A stretch of DNA of 64,000 nt, from positions 93,095,417 through 93,159,416 of the forward strand of contig NC_077222.1 in assembly GCF_024763615.1 (NCBI RefSeq). The letters run 5' to 3'. Both the position numbers and the translations under genes were made by a program. The stretch is from Phlebotomus papatasi. Lineage: Eukaryota > Arthropoda > Insecta > Diptera > Psychodidae. The stretch's first letter is position 1, and each line of letters opens with the position of its first letter. Positions 1 to 10,399 of the stretch are shown one piece after another. The notes under the pieces are model-generated. The model worked only from the letters and a program-made list of their open reading frames with translations, was not told where the DNA came from and did no database searches.

Positions 1-583
1 CAAATAGTTCCTGGCAATCCTTATATTTTCCTCAAGAAAAAAAAAATGAAAATTCAGTGGCAATTATTATACAAGTTGGGTTCGGGGCCTTCCTGTATAA
101 TAATCGATTCGACAATTCAGAGGCCAATCTTCGCTGTAAAATTTTCACCGGATACAAAAAATTGCACATCAATATTTAGACGGAACTATAATCTATCTGG
201 TTAAATCGTTTGTACGACTATTTATTAGTTTTAAAATCACTTTTATGTAATTTTTCTAAGCTGTGTTTTTATGACATTAGGGCACTAGTGAAAACCATTT
301 TTACACGATGAGTCCATGAAAGCGTCACTCTGGCAACCTTAAAATTCAGGCTACAGAGATTGAAGATTGTGTCAATTATCGATAAAATTGGAAGATCACA
401 ATATTTGTGATTATGAAAGAATCACAAATATCATTCAAATTGAGATTTGTTTCCTACTTTTTTTTATAACGATATATTTTTTTCTAGTAATTTGCTATAT
501 ACCTTGTCCAAGACATCACATCCCGGAAAATAATGTCCATAAAGAGAATCAGTTTCTCTTTGCTAACACTGATTCTGTGGTAA

Positions 584-840
584 CACTGAGAAACAAACGG
601 GGATGCGATTAACTTTTTTTCCTCATAACTTTAACACTTGTTAGGTGTAAAAATATATCAGCATTCTGTAATGTTAATTTTACACTTTTTTAAGGGTAAA
701 ATTAACATGAAACAGAGTAACTTTAACCCATAATACACCTAAAAAGCATACTATTTACACCGATTTCGGATCAATACTGCATCAGGGTAAAATAAACATT
801 TCCGCAAAGTTATTTTAACTTTTTCGGATTTCTTTCAGTG
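584..840 (-). mobile_element. CACTGAG-ended MITE, copy 1
   Basis: A 257-bp element in reverse orientation relative to the copies at 9752, 10049 and 21188. It opens with CACTGAGAAACAAACGGG and closes with a CAGTG end. The inside contains the shared words TAGGTGTAAAAATATATCA and ACCGATTTCGGATCAATA seen in the other copies. It has no coding capacity. The TA target preference is shown by copy 3, not by this copy, whose flanks are not clean. Confidence 0.8.
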
Positions 841-959
841 AATGAATGTATACATATATATTTTTTAAATGTACTAAGAACCATCGTGCTTTATTATTAA
901 AATTATACTAACGCATTAAACAAAAATTCACACAGAAATCATGATATTGTAACGATTTT

Positions 960-1215
960 TAATAAAATCTGCACAGAATCCGACTAAAACGATCTAAATT
1001 GCTAATCGTTTCGTTTGGAAGCTGTGTGGATTTTACATTCATCTTTAACCATTTTATGCTACAGCTATGCGGGTTTTTTTCACGATTTTAACCGTCTAAT
1101 GCTGAAGCTGTAGACTTTTTATTTACAATTTTAACCCTTTCGTGTTTAAGCTAAGAGCGTTTTACCTTCAATTGAAATCATTTTAAACTTAAGTTGTGCA
1201 TGATTTCATAATAAT
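960..1215. repeat. diverged copy of the CACGCACAGC satellite
   Basis: About four loose repeats of a 40-60 bp unit with the words ATTTTAACC, TTTTATGCT, AAGCTGT and GCG. These match the unit of the large satellite at 47690-49390 (in its 'GAGCTGTGCG...TTTTAAGCG' orientation). The units here are much more diverged, so this is an old or short array of the same family. Confidence 0.5.
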
Positions 1216-1235
1216 ATTTAGTTACAAAACTCATA

Positions 1236-1400
1236 TTAGTTGGTAGAACACTCGTCTAATTAACGAGAGGTCTCCAGTTCGATTCTGGGTGGAGGCAAGA
1301 ATTTTTCCTGTCTCCACTGAAAAAAACCGGATGATTTGAGTGTCACTTGCTCTGACTGACAATTCTCTGTACATAAATACAATAAACATTGAACTAAAGT
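1236..1400 (+). mobile_element. tRNA-derived SINE
   Basis: The head resembles a tRNA gene. A box-A-like stretch TTGGTAGAACACT is followed about 30 bases later by a box B, AGTTCGATTCT, which are the internal RNA polymerase III promoter elements. After the tRNA-like part comes an unrelated body and then an AT-rich tail ending ATAAATACAATAAACATT. The acceptor stem does not close cleanly, so it is not read as a functional tRNA gene. A similar tail occurs at 13070-13095. Confidence 0.7.
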
Positions 1401-2377
1401 TATGGTCTATTATGGTCGTTTTTTAATAGAGATTAATTTAAAAATATATATTCTGGCTTTATTTTTTGCGCAGTATGTTTTAACCATTTGTATTAGGAAC
1501 ACAAAATTCTTAATTAAACCACAGAACAAAGGACAACTCCCTGAGCCTGCGGAAGTCCAAAAATTATTAGTCGTTTAGATGGTTACTATTATAGTGGTTT
1601 ACCCGGGTAGTAGAAAATTTGAATTGGGGTTGCCAATAAATTTCATCATGCATTTTAGACGACAAGCCTTACAGCAAAAAGCCGCAATTCTTTTTACTGA
1701 TTGCAGCAAAATATTTGATTGAGTAAAAAACAAAAATCTGAATTTGATGTTTGATGCATATCAATCAATTTTACATTTTTTACATTTTAACTTTACATGT
1801 TAAAAATGTAGCAAATGTCAAAAACTTTTCTACTATGTAAAATTTAAATGTGAAAAATCGCCCAACCCTGAAGGGCAGGGTGGGATTGCGAGAAAAGGGG
1901 ACCCTGACAAAAACAATACCGGCCAATAATGTTGCTGGAATTTTGTGCAATTCATGATCATGAATACATTTTTCCAGTACAAAGATATTTACAAATACAC
2001 CTGGAAAGACCCAAGATTAGAACGTAAGTCATCAGTGCTGAAGTGACGCAATGCGAACTGAAACACAAAAAATGCACAATTTTGGGTGCATTTTTCAAAA
2101 AAAAAAAAAAAAAAATCTTGAAAAAAAATGTTTTAATTTCATTCTAGGTCCTTGATATTTTTTTTTTTTTTAATTTGTACAGGATGAAATTAGGTGTCGT
2201 TTTAGCTTAATACAATAACCACCGGATTATTAGGACTTAAAAATTTTTTAATTTCAAGAAATATCGAAAAACTTAAAATACATATTTAAAAAAATTAGAT
2301 GTGACTCGAACTCGATTTCGAGATTCTTAAATAACCCTTTAACAAGTTTTGGCATTCGTGATAAAGACACACAAATA
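1401..2377. other. no gene seen
   Basis: AT-rich sequence with homopolymer runs (around 2095-2115 and 2158-2172). All reading frames are short and none has a recognisable motif. Confidence 0.5.
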
Positions 2378-2564
2378 GGGTAAAGTGGCCAGTCTTTGAA
2401 TGCGCCAGCCTTTAAATATTTCAATTTTTCTCTTACTTTCCAAAGCAAAAACCCTACTATTTTCTATAAACTTCGATTAACAAAATAGAATTTTTGCTTT
2501 GGGAAATAAGAGAAAAATGTAGATGTTCATAGGCTGCCGTATTCAAAGGCATACCACTTTCCCC
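2378..2564. mobile_element. TA-flanked MITE (GGGTAAAGTGGC type)
   Basis: Imperfect terminal inverted repeats: left GGGTAAAGTGGCCAGTCTTT, right ending ATACCACTTTCCCC. TA dinucleotides sit on both sides at 2376-2377 and 2565-2566. About 187 bp, with partly palindromic inside (TTTTTCTCTTA near 2426 against a TAAGAGAAAAAT near 2508). The structure fits a non-autonomous Tc1/mariner-type element; no coding sequence. Confidence 0.75.
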
Positions 2565-2739
2565 TAAGTAAAGTTTATCGCACAGTGTTTTTACTATTAC
2601 TAAACTTGCCCAATTGTCTCAACTGTGTTAATTTATGATTTTATTTTGTGATAATTTTTATGACATCATTCTTGTAATTGACTGAGAAATGTTCTAAATA
2701 AAACTTCTATCCGTTTCTGATCATATTTATTTTACTACT

Positions 2740-3150
2740 CGAACTCCACGGAGAGAGCAGTATACATAATCCTTCGATTTTTTCACCCCCCAAAATTTCC
2801 ACCTTCCACCCCCCGGAGACCACTTTTCTCAACCACGTTTCAGACGATTTCTGAGAAATGTCATTACGCTGTCTGTCCGACTATCCGTCTGTCCGTCCGT
2901 CCGTCCGTCCGTCCGTTCGTCCGGCTGTCATCAGCTCTAGAGGCCAAACGGATAGAGATAGAGACTTGGAACCTTCAGGGGACCCCTCCATAAGTCGACC
3001 TCAGGATCGTTATCATGCCCCTCATTTCTCCCGCAAAATTCCCCTTCCCCTCCAAAACTATGTTTTTGTAGGATTGCGCGAAAACGCTTCGTGCGATTTT
3101 TTTTCAGTTTTGGATATGTTTTAGAGATTACCCAGGCAGCCAATTGACCG
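2740..3150 (+). repeat. dispersed repeat with GTCC microsatellite
   Basis: Contains a run of about ten GTCC/GTCT tetramers at 2866-2922, followed by the block CCAAACGGATAGAGATAGAG and a GACCCC stretch. Shorter relatives of that second block (the words GAGATATCGACTT / GAGATATTGACTT plus GTCTTC) occur at about 19220, 33300, 34315 and 36005, so this is a dispersed family. The 88-codon frame through it (Pro-Ser-Val-Arg repeats) is a translation of the microsatellite and is not called as a gene. Confidence 0.55.
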
Positions 3151-3164
3151 TGTGTGAAAATGCC

Positions 3165-3540
3165 GTTGAATCATTCCTAGTAACGGTTTTCCAAGGTCAA
3201 AGGTTAAAAAGACACTAGAGAGCGCAATTAATAAAGCAAATAGGGTCATGTTTGGAGTCGTTGGAAAGGTCTTGGAATTTCTTATAAAACTGAACCGGTT
3301 TCAACCGGTTTTGAATCAGTAATGAACCGGTTCATAACCGATAAAAAATTTTCATCTGAAAATCAATCCTATTACTTTGGGCGATCTTTTGAAAGATTTT
3401 TGAATCGGTTCAATTCAAATCGGTTGAGAATCGGTAAACGATAAATTATGCGAAAGTACTTTTACGGTATAGCATCTAAGTCACGAGTTCGAGCATTTGA
3501 CAAAGCCTGGGACGCTTTGCCACCCCTTTTTTTAACTAAT
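3165..3540 (+). repeat. dispersed repeat family with AACCGGTT words
   Basis: Rich in AACCGGTT, AATCGGTT and ATAACCGAT words. The first 230 bp are matched in reverse at 59835-60062 (shared GACACTAGAGAGCG, GGAAAGGTCTTGGAA, AATGAACCGGTT). The last 150 bp are matched directly at 53440-53600 (shared GGTATAGCATCTAAGT, CGAGTTCGAGCATTT, GCTTTGCCACCCC). Together the copies outline a longer element of unknown class. Confidence 0.7.
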
Positions 3541-3544
3541 TTAT

Positions 3545-5585
3545 TACATTTGGTCTTATTGAATAGATAATGTACACCATTCTCTAGGTAATTGTTCCTT
3601 CAGGAGACTCATTTTTTTCTCTAAGAATATTTCATAAATTTTCGATCAAAGAAAACCCATATTTGAATTATAAAGCAACACCATAAAATACTCCATTCAT
3701 TTTTAAAGTCTCAGTAGAGTCATCGAGGGGATCATTACGATATGGTATAGGTGAAAGGTCCATTTCAGGAGGTAGAAGGGGAAGGAAAAAGGGAGCCAGA
3801 TGGTTTAGAGATCTTATAAATAAATTCGAAAACCTTCATCTCACATACATTGGTTAATGGAGTGAAAATTTGAATAACCCAACCAACAGATATTACCTCA
3901 ATCTGAATCACTTTCTCTCTGGTTTTTCAACCCTTAGCAACAATCGATGGCAATAAAACTTCATCGAGAGGGAAAATTGAAATTCCCAGCTATATGTGAA
4001 TGACTGTGTTAGCCATCAGCTTCTGCAATAAACAGATTAAGAAGTGAAATGGATAAAATAATTGAAATCTTCATTTATTTCCCTCCTGGTTCAGATGGAG
4101 TGAAAAAGAGAGGAATTTCCCATTATTTTGCACAAAAGAATTTTCATGAATTATTTCACACTTTCTCATTTGCCTTTTTCCAACTGGAAATACATAATTC
4201 CATTGGGGTTCATCTGCATCTTCATCTTTTTGCAAATTGATATTTTTCATCCATTTAGTGACTTCATCCATTGACGGTTTCTTAATTAAGAATGTCTCTG
4301 AATGTGCCAACGATGCATTTTACGACTTCTTTTAATTGGTAAAGGAGACAGGGTTGAACTTTCAAGAGTCGAACTTAATAAAATTCCAGCAATTTTCTCT
4401 TTTGCAAAGTGAATTTTGCAAAGTTTTTTCCAGGCTCGCTTGTCCTTACTCAAAAAAAAGCTCGCAACAATTTCACGGACATTTCTGTGGAAGAGAAGTT
4501 CCCAGGAAAAAGACTTTTACACAATTTTTTTCTGCTCCTTCATCTCCAAGAGATGGATGGTGAGGAAGAACGAAAAAGAATTTCAATTATCGTGAGATTA
4601 ATTTAATTTTTTCTCTACTCCCAAAGTTAAATATTCATAAGTTTCCAGAAAGGAGCTTTTGCAGATATCCTCACCACACTCGATGGCTATATATGGAATT
4701 TTATGAAGTAATGTACATTTTTTTAGGAAGCGACAAACGGAAAATTGTGAAGCGCTTCCGTGCGAATGGTTTTTGCAATATTGTTGTAAAGTTTTCTTTT
4801 TTTTTCTCTGTAACTTTCTCAACTCACGCCCAGTCCCCCTGTTAATCTCTTGTAGCATGACGAAGAGAAACTTGTTGATGAGGAAAATCTGACGGAAAGT
4901 TTTGCATTTTTTGCCATGTTGCCAACTTCATAATTAAAAAAACGACACAGTGTCTATACAGGGCTTTTTTTTGTGCTGTATCTCTTTTGCTTTTGGACTC
5001 ATCTCACCTTCAATTTAGTCCATATTTTTTTTTATCTATGAATTTAAATATTATCTGCCAATAAGTCAGTGGATTTTCCATCACCAATCCCTTAATACAT
5101 CCAATTTGCATTTATATGAAAGGGCAAAGAGAAGTTGGGAAAATTCACTTCCACAAGAAGAGATTTGCATTTTACTTTTCTTGCATTGACTTTCTACACT
5201 GTTTAATAATATTGTCCATGGAAGGTGCACTTGGGCAAAATGAACAACAAGAAAAGACCTGAATGAGCTTCAACTAGCATTATTTTCATTTTATTTCACT
5301 TTTTTTTTGTACGTTAAGGTGCAAAGAAGTACAATTGCTTTTTATTTCCGCCACTTTCACGCCATTGCCTGAGGTAAAAAATTATAAAACATGAAAGACT
5401 GAATGAGTACAATTTGTGTATGAGAAATTAATGTACAAATTGCATGAAAATCTTGATAAAAATTAAAGTTTGTTAAAGTTTGATTTTCGAAGAAATTTTA
5501 TATGAAAACTAATGAAGCTGTTTGCAACAAGAAATCAAAGAAATAATTAATGAAGTAGGAGAACTTTCTAAAGCTAATAGGAAAC
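3545..5585. other. no gene seen; unique-looking AT-rich DNA
   Basis: No frame over 90 codons and no recognisable domain. Sequence complexity is higher than in the MITE-rich stretches, so it may be unique intergenic or intronic DNA. Confidence 0.45.
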
Positions 5586-5590
5586 TACTA

Positions 5591-5819
5591 GAGAAAGAGC
5601 ACTACCTTCAGACGACCCAAGCTTCGGATAACTCATTTTTTTCTATGTTCTTAATGGAATTGACCGATTTGATCTATGATTCTTTGCAAAAAATTTAAGG
5701 CATTGGGCTAGCAATTAAAAATATTAAATTGTGTCAAATTAATTAAAAACATATTAAGAGAAATGAGTCATTCGAAGATAGAGTCGTCCGAAAGTAGCGC
5801 ACTTTTCTCTACAAGATCT
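5591..5819. mobile_element. palindromic MITE with GAGAAAG ends, copy 1
   Basis: Left end GAGAAAGAGCACTACCTTC, right end reading GCGCACTTTTCTC, with TA on both sides (5589-5590 and 5820-5821). The inverted repeats extend inward through GACGAC and the ATGACTCATTT-like words. A second, more decayed member lies at 63339-63500 and shares the inner words TTTTTTCTATGTTCTT and GACGACTCAAGC-like ends. Probably a non-autonomous TA-target element. Confidence 0.7.
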
Positions 5820-5881
5820 CCTAAAAATTAAATTTTTTCTGCAATAATGGGAAGGATATAAAGTCTGAATGCCTTCCCCTA

Positions 5882-6079
5882 GGGTATAAGATGGGGTAAT
5901 ACGGATTCATGACTATTTTGGTATTTTTGAGATTTTTTTTAATGTTTCAGATGGTCAAAGAAGTACAAGACTTTACATTCGAGAGAACTTATTCGTTGTT
6001 TTTTCCTCTCGCCATTTGAAACTGTTAGGAAATGTCTAAATTCCAAAAAGACATGGTTCCAAATTACCTCAATTTACCC
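5882..6079. mobile_element. TA-flanked MITE, relative of 38155-38370
   Basis: Left GGGTATAAGATGGGGTAAT and right ...AAATTACCTCAATTTACCC form imperfect inverted repeats, with TA at 5880-5881 and 6080-6081. The ends resemble those of the 216-bp element at 38155 (GGGTAAAATGAGGTAATTTG). About 198 bp, non-coding. Confidence 0.65.
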
Positions 6080-6821
6080 TAAGTCCTTTCATGAGCTGCA
6101 ATTCCAAGAAAAATATGAAGCACTTTTCCAGGAGGAATCACCATTTATTTTAAGCACGAAATACCATGACTAATTCAAATTACCATTTTAAGTATCCTTT
6201 AAAAGACGTAAAAAGTATAATTGGTTACAAAATTTATTACACTATTTTACTATTATTTGTTTATAAGACATAAAGTATAAACAGTTCAAACATAAAGAAT
6301 ATTTGCATATGTCTGATAAGTTCCTCAATTTTAATAATTTTACAACCGAAAGAACTTTCGAAGTCTCAAAACTCATTCGAATAATTAAAGATTGTAATTT
6401 TTTTCTGGTTGCTCGTAAATGTTTTTCATTTTATTAATAAAATTCAATTTAATTAAATTAGGGATATATAATATTATGTATTATAGAGGTCCATCTAGGA
6501 GATGATTGCCTCGAATTATTATATTGTTTTTGAATTTTAAATATTACTATGTGTAAAAGCAAAGTCATATAAACAAAGTTAAAATTTCTTTAAATCACGT
6601 TAAGTAGAATTAAAAATAAAATAAAGTTCTCAAAATATTAAATAAATGTAGGAATTAATCTATCTAAATAATTTTTAACTATTACTACGGTGAAAGGAAA
6701 ACCTATTGACACTTGAAGAAATCGTGTCAGGACTTATTGACACCCTACCCTGTACCATTTGAAATACGAAATTTGAATACTTATCCTTATCTAAAAATGT
6801 AGATTAATTAATCAAAGCTAT

Positions 6822-8201
6822 TGTTGTGGATGTGACTTTTCGACCTTTAGAGCGAGAGGAAGAGACTAGGCTGGGAATAGCGGCATTAAGAACGCATAGG
6901 GCTATCTTCAAACTTAACAATTTATTTGACGTAGAGCTTTGGTTCTAGAGTGCAAATTCGCTGGTCGGTATTCTCCTGTAGGGTAGAGCCGGCTTCTGGA
7001 GGCGGCATTCTTCGTCTTGGGGGTATGGCTTCTTTGCCGTAGCAGCCCGGAAAGCAAGGCCCGCGATTCGTCGAACGGGCGTTCCCGTTATAACGGTACT
7101 GCAACCCAGGGGTTCGGACGATGAGGGCGGCGTCAGGCGCGGTCGAAAGACGCACATACAGTGCTAGATAAACCAGTGCGCCTGTTTGGGACAACCGGTG
7201 GCCACACGGAAAGTGTGCAGCTTTGTCTACCAGGGAAGGGGGCAATGGTCTCGACACTTCCCAAGAGTTAAGATGCTAGCCCTTCCACCAGTCAGATGAG
7301 GCATAAGCCTCTTCCCGGAGGGAATTAACTAGACTTATCGTCCAGAAGAGGGGGCAAAAGCCTCGACACTCTAACTGGGGTGTAGCGGCTTCTCCCGAGT
7401 GGATTCGCTGACTGACCTCGACTACAAACTCGAAGATGGTCTACGTCGACTAAGTACTGGTATCCAACAGGAAAACTCCAACTCCGAAGCACCCAATTAC
7501 CAAGCCTGTAGCCATTGAAGAAGTTGTCCCTCTGCCGTGGTTCTGGAAGCGGAGGGAACTTTCCCGAGCAGCTCTTTTCCGCCCGGTCACTGCAAACATA
7601 CAGGAGGGCAAAAGAGTAGCGCTTCAGGGGCGTGCGCAACTGGCTAGCCCAGTCAACCAGCGAAGGGGGCAAATTGCCTCGGCGCTTCTCTGGGAAGGCT
7701 GTTGCTGCGCTCGACTCAGTTTCCCTCCCTTCCTGAAAAGTGGTACAGCATTCGGGATCCCAGTTCGCTCCGGTGATCATGCCGATGGCAATAGCTGTGA
7801 CCACGCTGCTCAGGGGGACGAGCACGGGGAACCGATGACAATTAGGAAGGGGGCTAAAAGCCTCGTCTCTCCCTGGATGGTCCTAGCCCAATCCCGCAGC
7901 ATTGCCAAATGCAATAGCTGTCTCTCACACAGCTGAAGGAGGCGAGATTGGGAACCAACGGTTCCCGCTCAATGAGCAGCCCATTCAAGCCGCCCATTGA
8001 GCATGAGTCGCTTGAAACTCCAGCCCAGCTTGTTTTTGCATTCAATATCGCCTCAATGTCTTTCGCTGATGTATCAGTTGCTCGCATGAATTTTTACCTT
8101 AGATGTAAATGCGCTATTTATCCGTCAAACCGTCTGATTTTCTTCAGAGAACTTAATGCATCATCTCTGGGGTTACTCCTCGAATATTTCGCGTCACAAC
8201 A
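6822..8201 (-). mobile_element. solo LTR, 1.38 kb, GC-rich
   Basis: The stretch begins TGTTGTGGATGTGAC and ends GCGTCACAACA, so its ends are short inverted repeats of the TG...CA type. It is flanked by CTAT on both sides (6818-6821 and 8202-8205), a 4-bp target duplication. This fits a solo LTR left by recombination. The minus orientation is inferred from AATAAA on the minus strand near 6930, placed as a poly(A) signal would be. Inside are four spaced copies of a GGGGGCAAAAGCCTCG-like motif (near 7240, 7350, 7665, 7850). A relic of the first 400 bp of plus-strand sequence is at 52267-53180. Several 70-166 codon frames lie in it only because of its high GC content; none is called. Confidence 0.7.
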
Positions 8202-8205
8202 CTAT

Positions 8206-9519
8206 ATTACTTACATTTTATTAGATACATTAAATAATTTTCAGCATTTTGACAAAAGTGTCAATAGGGGTTCTCTGTCGAAAAGGTGCTCATTCGACCC
8301 TTTTAAATTTAAATTTGCAGAGCGCCTGTGAAAGTTTTAATTTTTTTTTTTAAATATTCTTTTAAGAAATCTGTTTTTTTATTATTCCGAAGTTTTCACA
8401 GAAAATTATAAATAAATAATAATACAATGAAATTAAACTAACGAGTTGCCCAAGGAAAATAAACGAATTATTAGGGTTTTATTGGTGTCTTGAACCTTTT
8501 TTCTTATTTCTCACTTTTCACTCTAAATGCTAAAATATTGTTACGTGTACTTTACATTTACACGCTTAATGTTCTTCACATTCCCATGCTACTACAACCT
8601 CATAATGCTTTCAATAAATACAGCACCAACAATTCGGTAATTACTATTGAATCAAGAAAATTATTGCATGGACTGGACATCTATATACAGTACATATTAC
8701 TTTCAATATTTAACATACTTAACGTACTTTGAGAGCTTAAAGGAATATTTGTAGAAATATATTACTCCCGACTCCCTTTGCATAAAAAAAAGACGCGCAA
8801 ATGTGTCTTAAAATAAAATTTAAGAACAGTCCTAAAGTAAATGCCTCGTGTACTACAAATACCTCTTGTAAGAACTTTTTGTTATTTTTAGAGATAATAT
8901 TAGGGCCCGCCGCGATGGTAAGTTGACAAACAACTCTTAGAAATTTCCTATTTTAGGTGTTTTATTTTCCATTTGATTTAGGTGCTTAACATTAAAAAGT
9001 AGCTACTTCCGATATTTGAAATATTCCTTAATACGTCTTATAATCGTTAACATGTCCTTAATTTTTCCTCCATCTCTCTCTTCTCTTCTAAAACCAGATG
9101 CTTTTGATACATATTCAAAACAACTTAAAAGATCTCTTTTGTTTTTGGATATGCTTTGGATATTGTCCAGATGAACATTTTGTCCATAAATAAAAATCAA
9201 GAAAATAAATAAATAAGTAAAATTGAATAAAATCCACGTGACATTTTCGAACAACCCCAAAAATACGATTTTGCGAGTGAAGGAGAGGAATGTGGAAAAA
9301 TAAGGGTCATGCTAATGGTCCTAGAGTCGATTAACGGGGTGTCTCGCTAAACTGCTGAGTTGTTATCTCTAACCGTTTGGTCTCTAGGTTTTATTACGGC
9401 TGCACTGAAGGGAGGAACAACATCGTGCGATGTTAAAAAACTCTATAGGCTTCAAATTTCCAAATTTGTACCGAAATATGACTCCTTAAAGGAAAAGAAG
9501 TCGAAATATATACAATAAC
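8206..9519. other. no gene seen
   Basis: AT-rich, frames of at most about 85 codons without motifs. No repeat structure was recognised. Confidence 0.45.
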
Positions 9520-9751
9520 TGAAAATCTAGGATTTTTAAGAATTCCCCAGTGACATGCAACTTAGATTTTACTGCTCGATATTCATCACAAGTGTATGGC
9601 AGTAGGGGAAAGTACTCTTCCTTCGAACATTCATGCCTTTGAATAATGAAAATTTCTTTTATTTTTCTTAGACATACACATAATTATCACATGAATATCA
9701 ATAACTGATGATAAGCTAACTAATATTCAATAGAAATTTGTAAGACTCTTA

Positions 9752-10014
9752 CACTGAGTGAGAGAAATCCGAAAAAGTTAAAATAACATTCCGGAAATGT
9801 TAATTTTACCCTGCAGTATTGATATTGATCCGAAATCTGTGTAAATATTATGCTTTTTAGGTGTATTAGGGGTTAAAGTTACCCTTTTCCATGTTATTTT
9901 TACCCTTTAAAGGTGTAAAATTAACATTAAAAAATGTTGATAAATTTTTACTATTAAAAAGTGTTGAAGTTATGAAGAAAAAAAGTTAATCGCACCCCCA
10001 TTTTTTTCTCAGTG
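9752..10014 (+). mobile_element. CACTGAG-ended MITE, copy 2
   Basis: About 263 bp, starts CACTGAGTGAGAGAAATCC and ends TTTTTTTCTCAGTG. It lies at the centre of the palindrome. A TA precedes it but no TA follows, so one side of the duplication has changed. Internal words match copies 1, 3 and 4 (TTACCCTGCAGTATTGAT, TTTTAGGTGTATTA). Confidence 0.85.
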
Positions 10015-10048
10015 GCATGAATGTTCGATGGGAGAGTACTTTTTCCTA

Positions 10049-10302
10049 CACTGAGAGAAATCCGAAAAAGCTAAAATAACATTCCGCAAATGTTAATTTT
10101 ACCCTGCAGTATTGATCCGAAACCGGTGTAAATATTATGCTTTTTAGGTGTATTATGGGTTAAAATTACCTTTCTTCATGTTAATTTTACACTTAAAAAG
10201 GTATAAAATTATCTTTAAAAAATGTTGATATATTTTTACACCTAAAAAGTGTTAAAGTTACGAGGAAAAAAAGTTAATCGCACCCCCGTTTCTTTCTCAG
10301 TG
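10049..10302 (+). mobile_element. CACTGAG-ended MITE, copy 3
   Basis: 254 bp, starts CACTGAGAGAAATCCG and ends TTCTTTCTCAGTG, with TA at 10047-10048 and 10303-10304. The undisturbed partner arm of the palindrome reads CTACTG at the matching place (reverse complement of 9608-9613), so it serves as an empty site and shows that TA is duplicated on insertion. This supports a Tc1/mariner-like mover. Confidence 0.9.
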
Positions 10303-10399
10303 TACTGTTATACACTTGTGGTGGAGTTCGAGCAGTAAAAAGCTAATCTGCATGTCACTGGGGAATTCTTAAAAATCCACAGAATAGCAGAGAAAGTCT

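Larger units (their letters stand above)
9520..10390. repeat. long interrupted palindrome
   Basis: The left arm (about 9525-9645) and right arm (about 10013-10048 plus 10303-10385) are inverted copies. Examples are GAATTCCCCAGTGACATG on the left against CATGTCACTGGGGAATTC on the right, and CGAACATTCATGCC against GGCATGAATGTTCG. Two CACTGAG MITEs sit in it, one in the centre and one inside the right arm. Without them the palindrome is a foldback element with arms of about 120 bp. Its class is unknown. Confidence 0.8.

Noticed and set aside
1236..1310. A functional tRNA gene
   Set aside because: Box A and box B are recognisable, but the acceptor stem does not close and the sequence continues into a SINE body with an AT-rich tail.
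2858..3124. A secreted or repetitive Pro-Ser-Val-Arg protein
   Set aside because: The repeats are a translation of the GTCC microsatellite in a dispersed repeat.
7325..7825. A 166-codon minus-strand protein gene
   Set aside because: It lies wholly within the GC-rich solo LTR, overlaps several other open frames, and has no motif. High GC alone explains it.
7948..8331. A 127-codon plus-strand protein gene
   Set aside because: It crosses the right edge of the solo LTR at 8201, which a real gene would not be expected to do.
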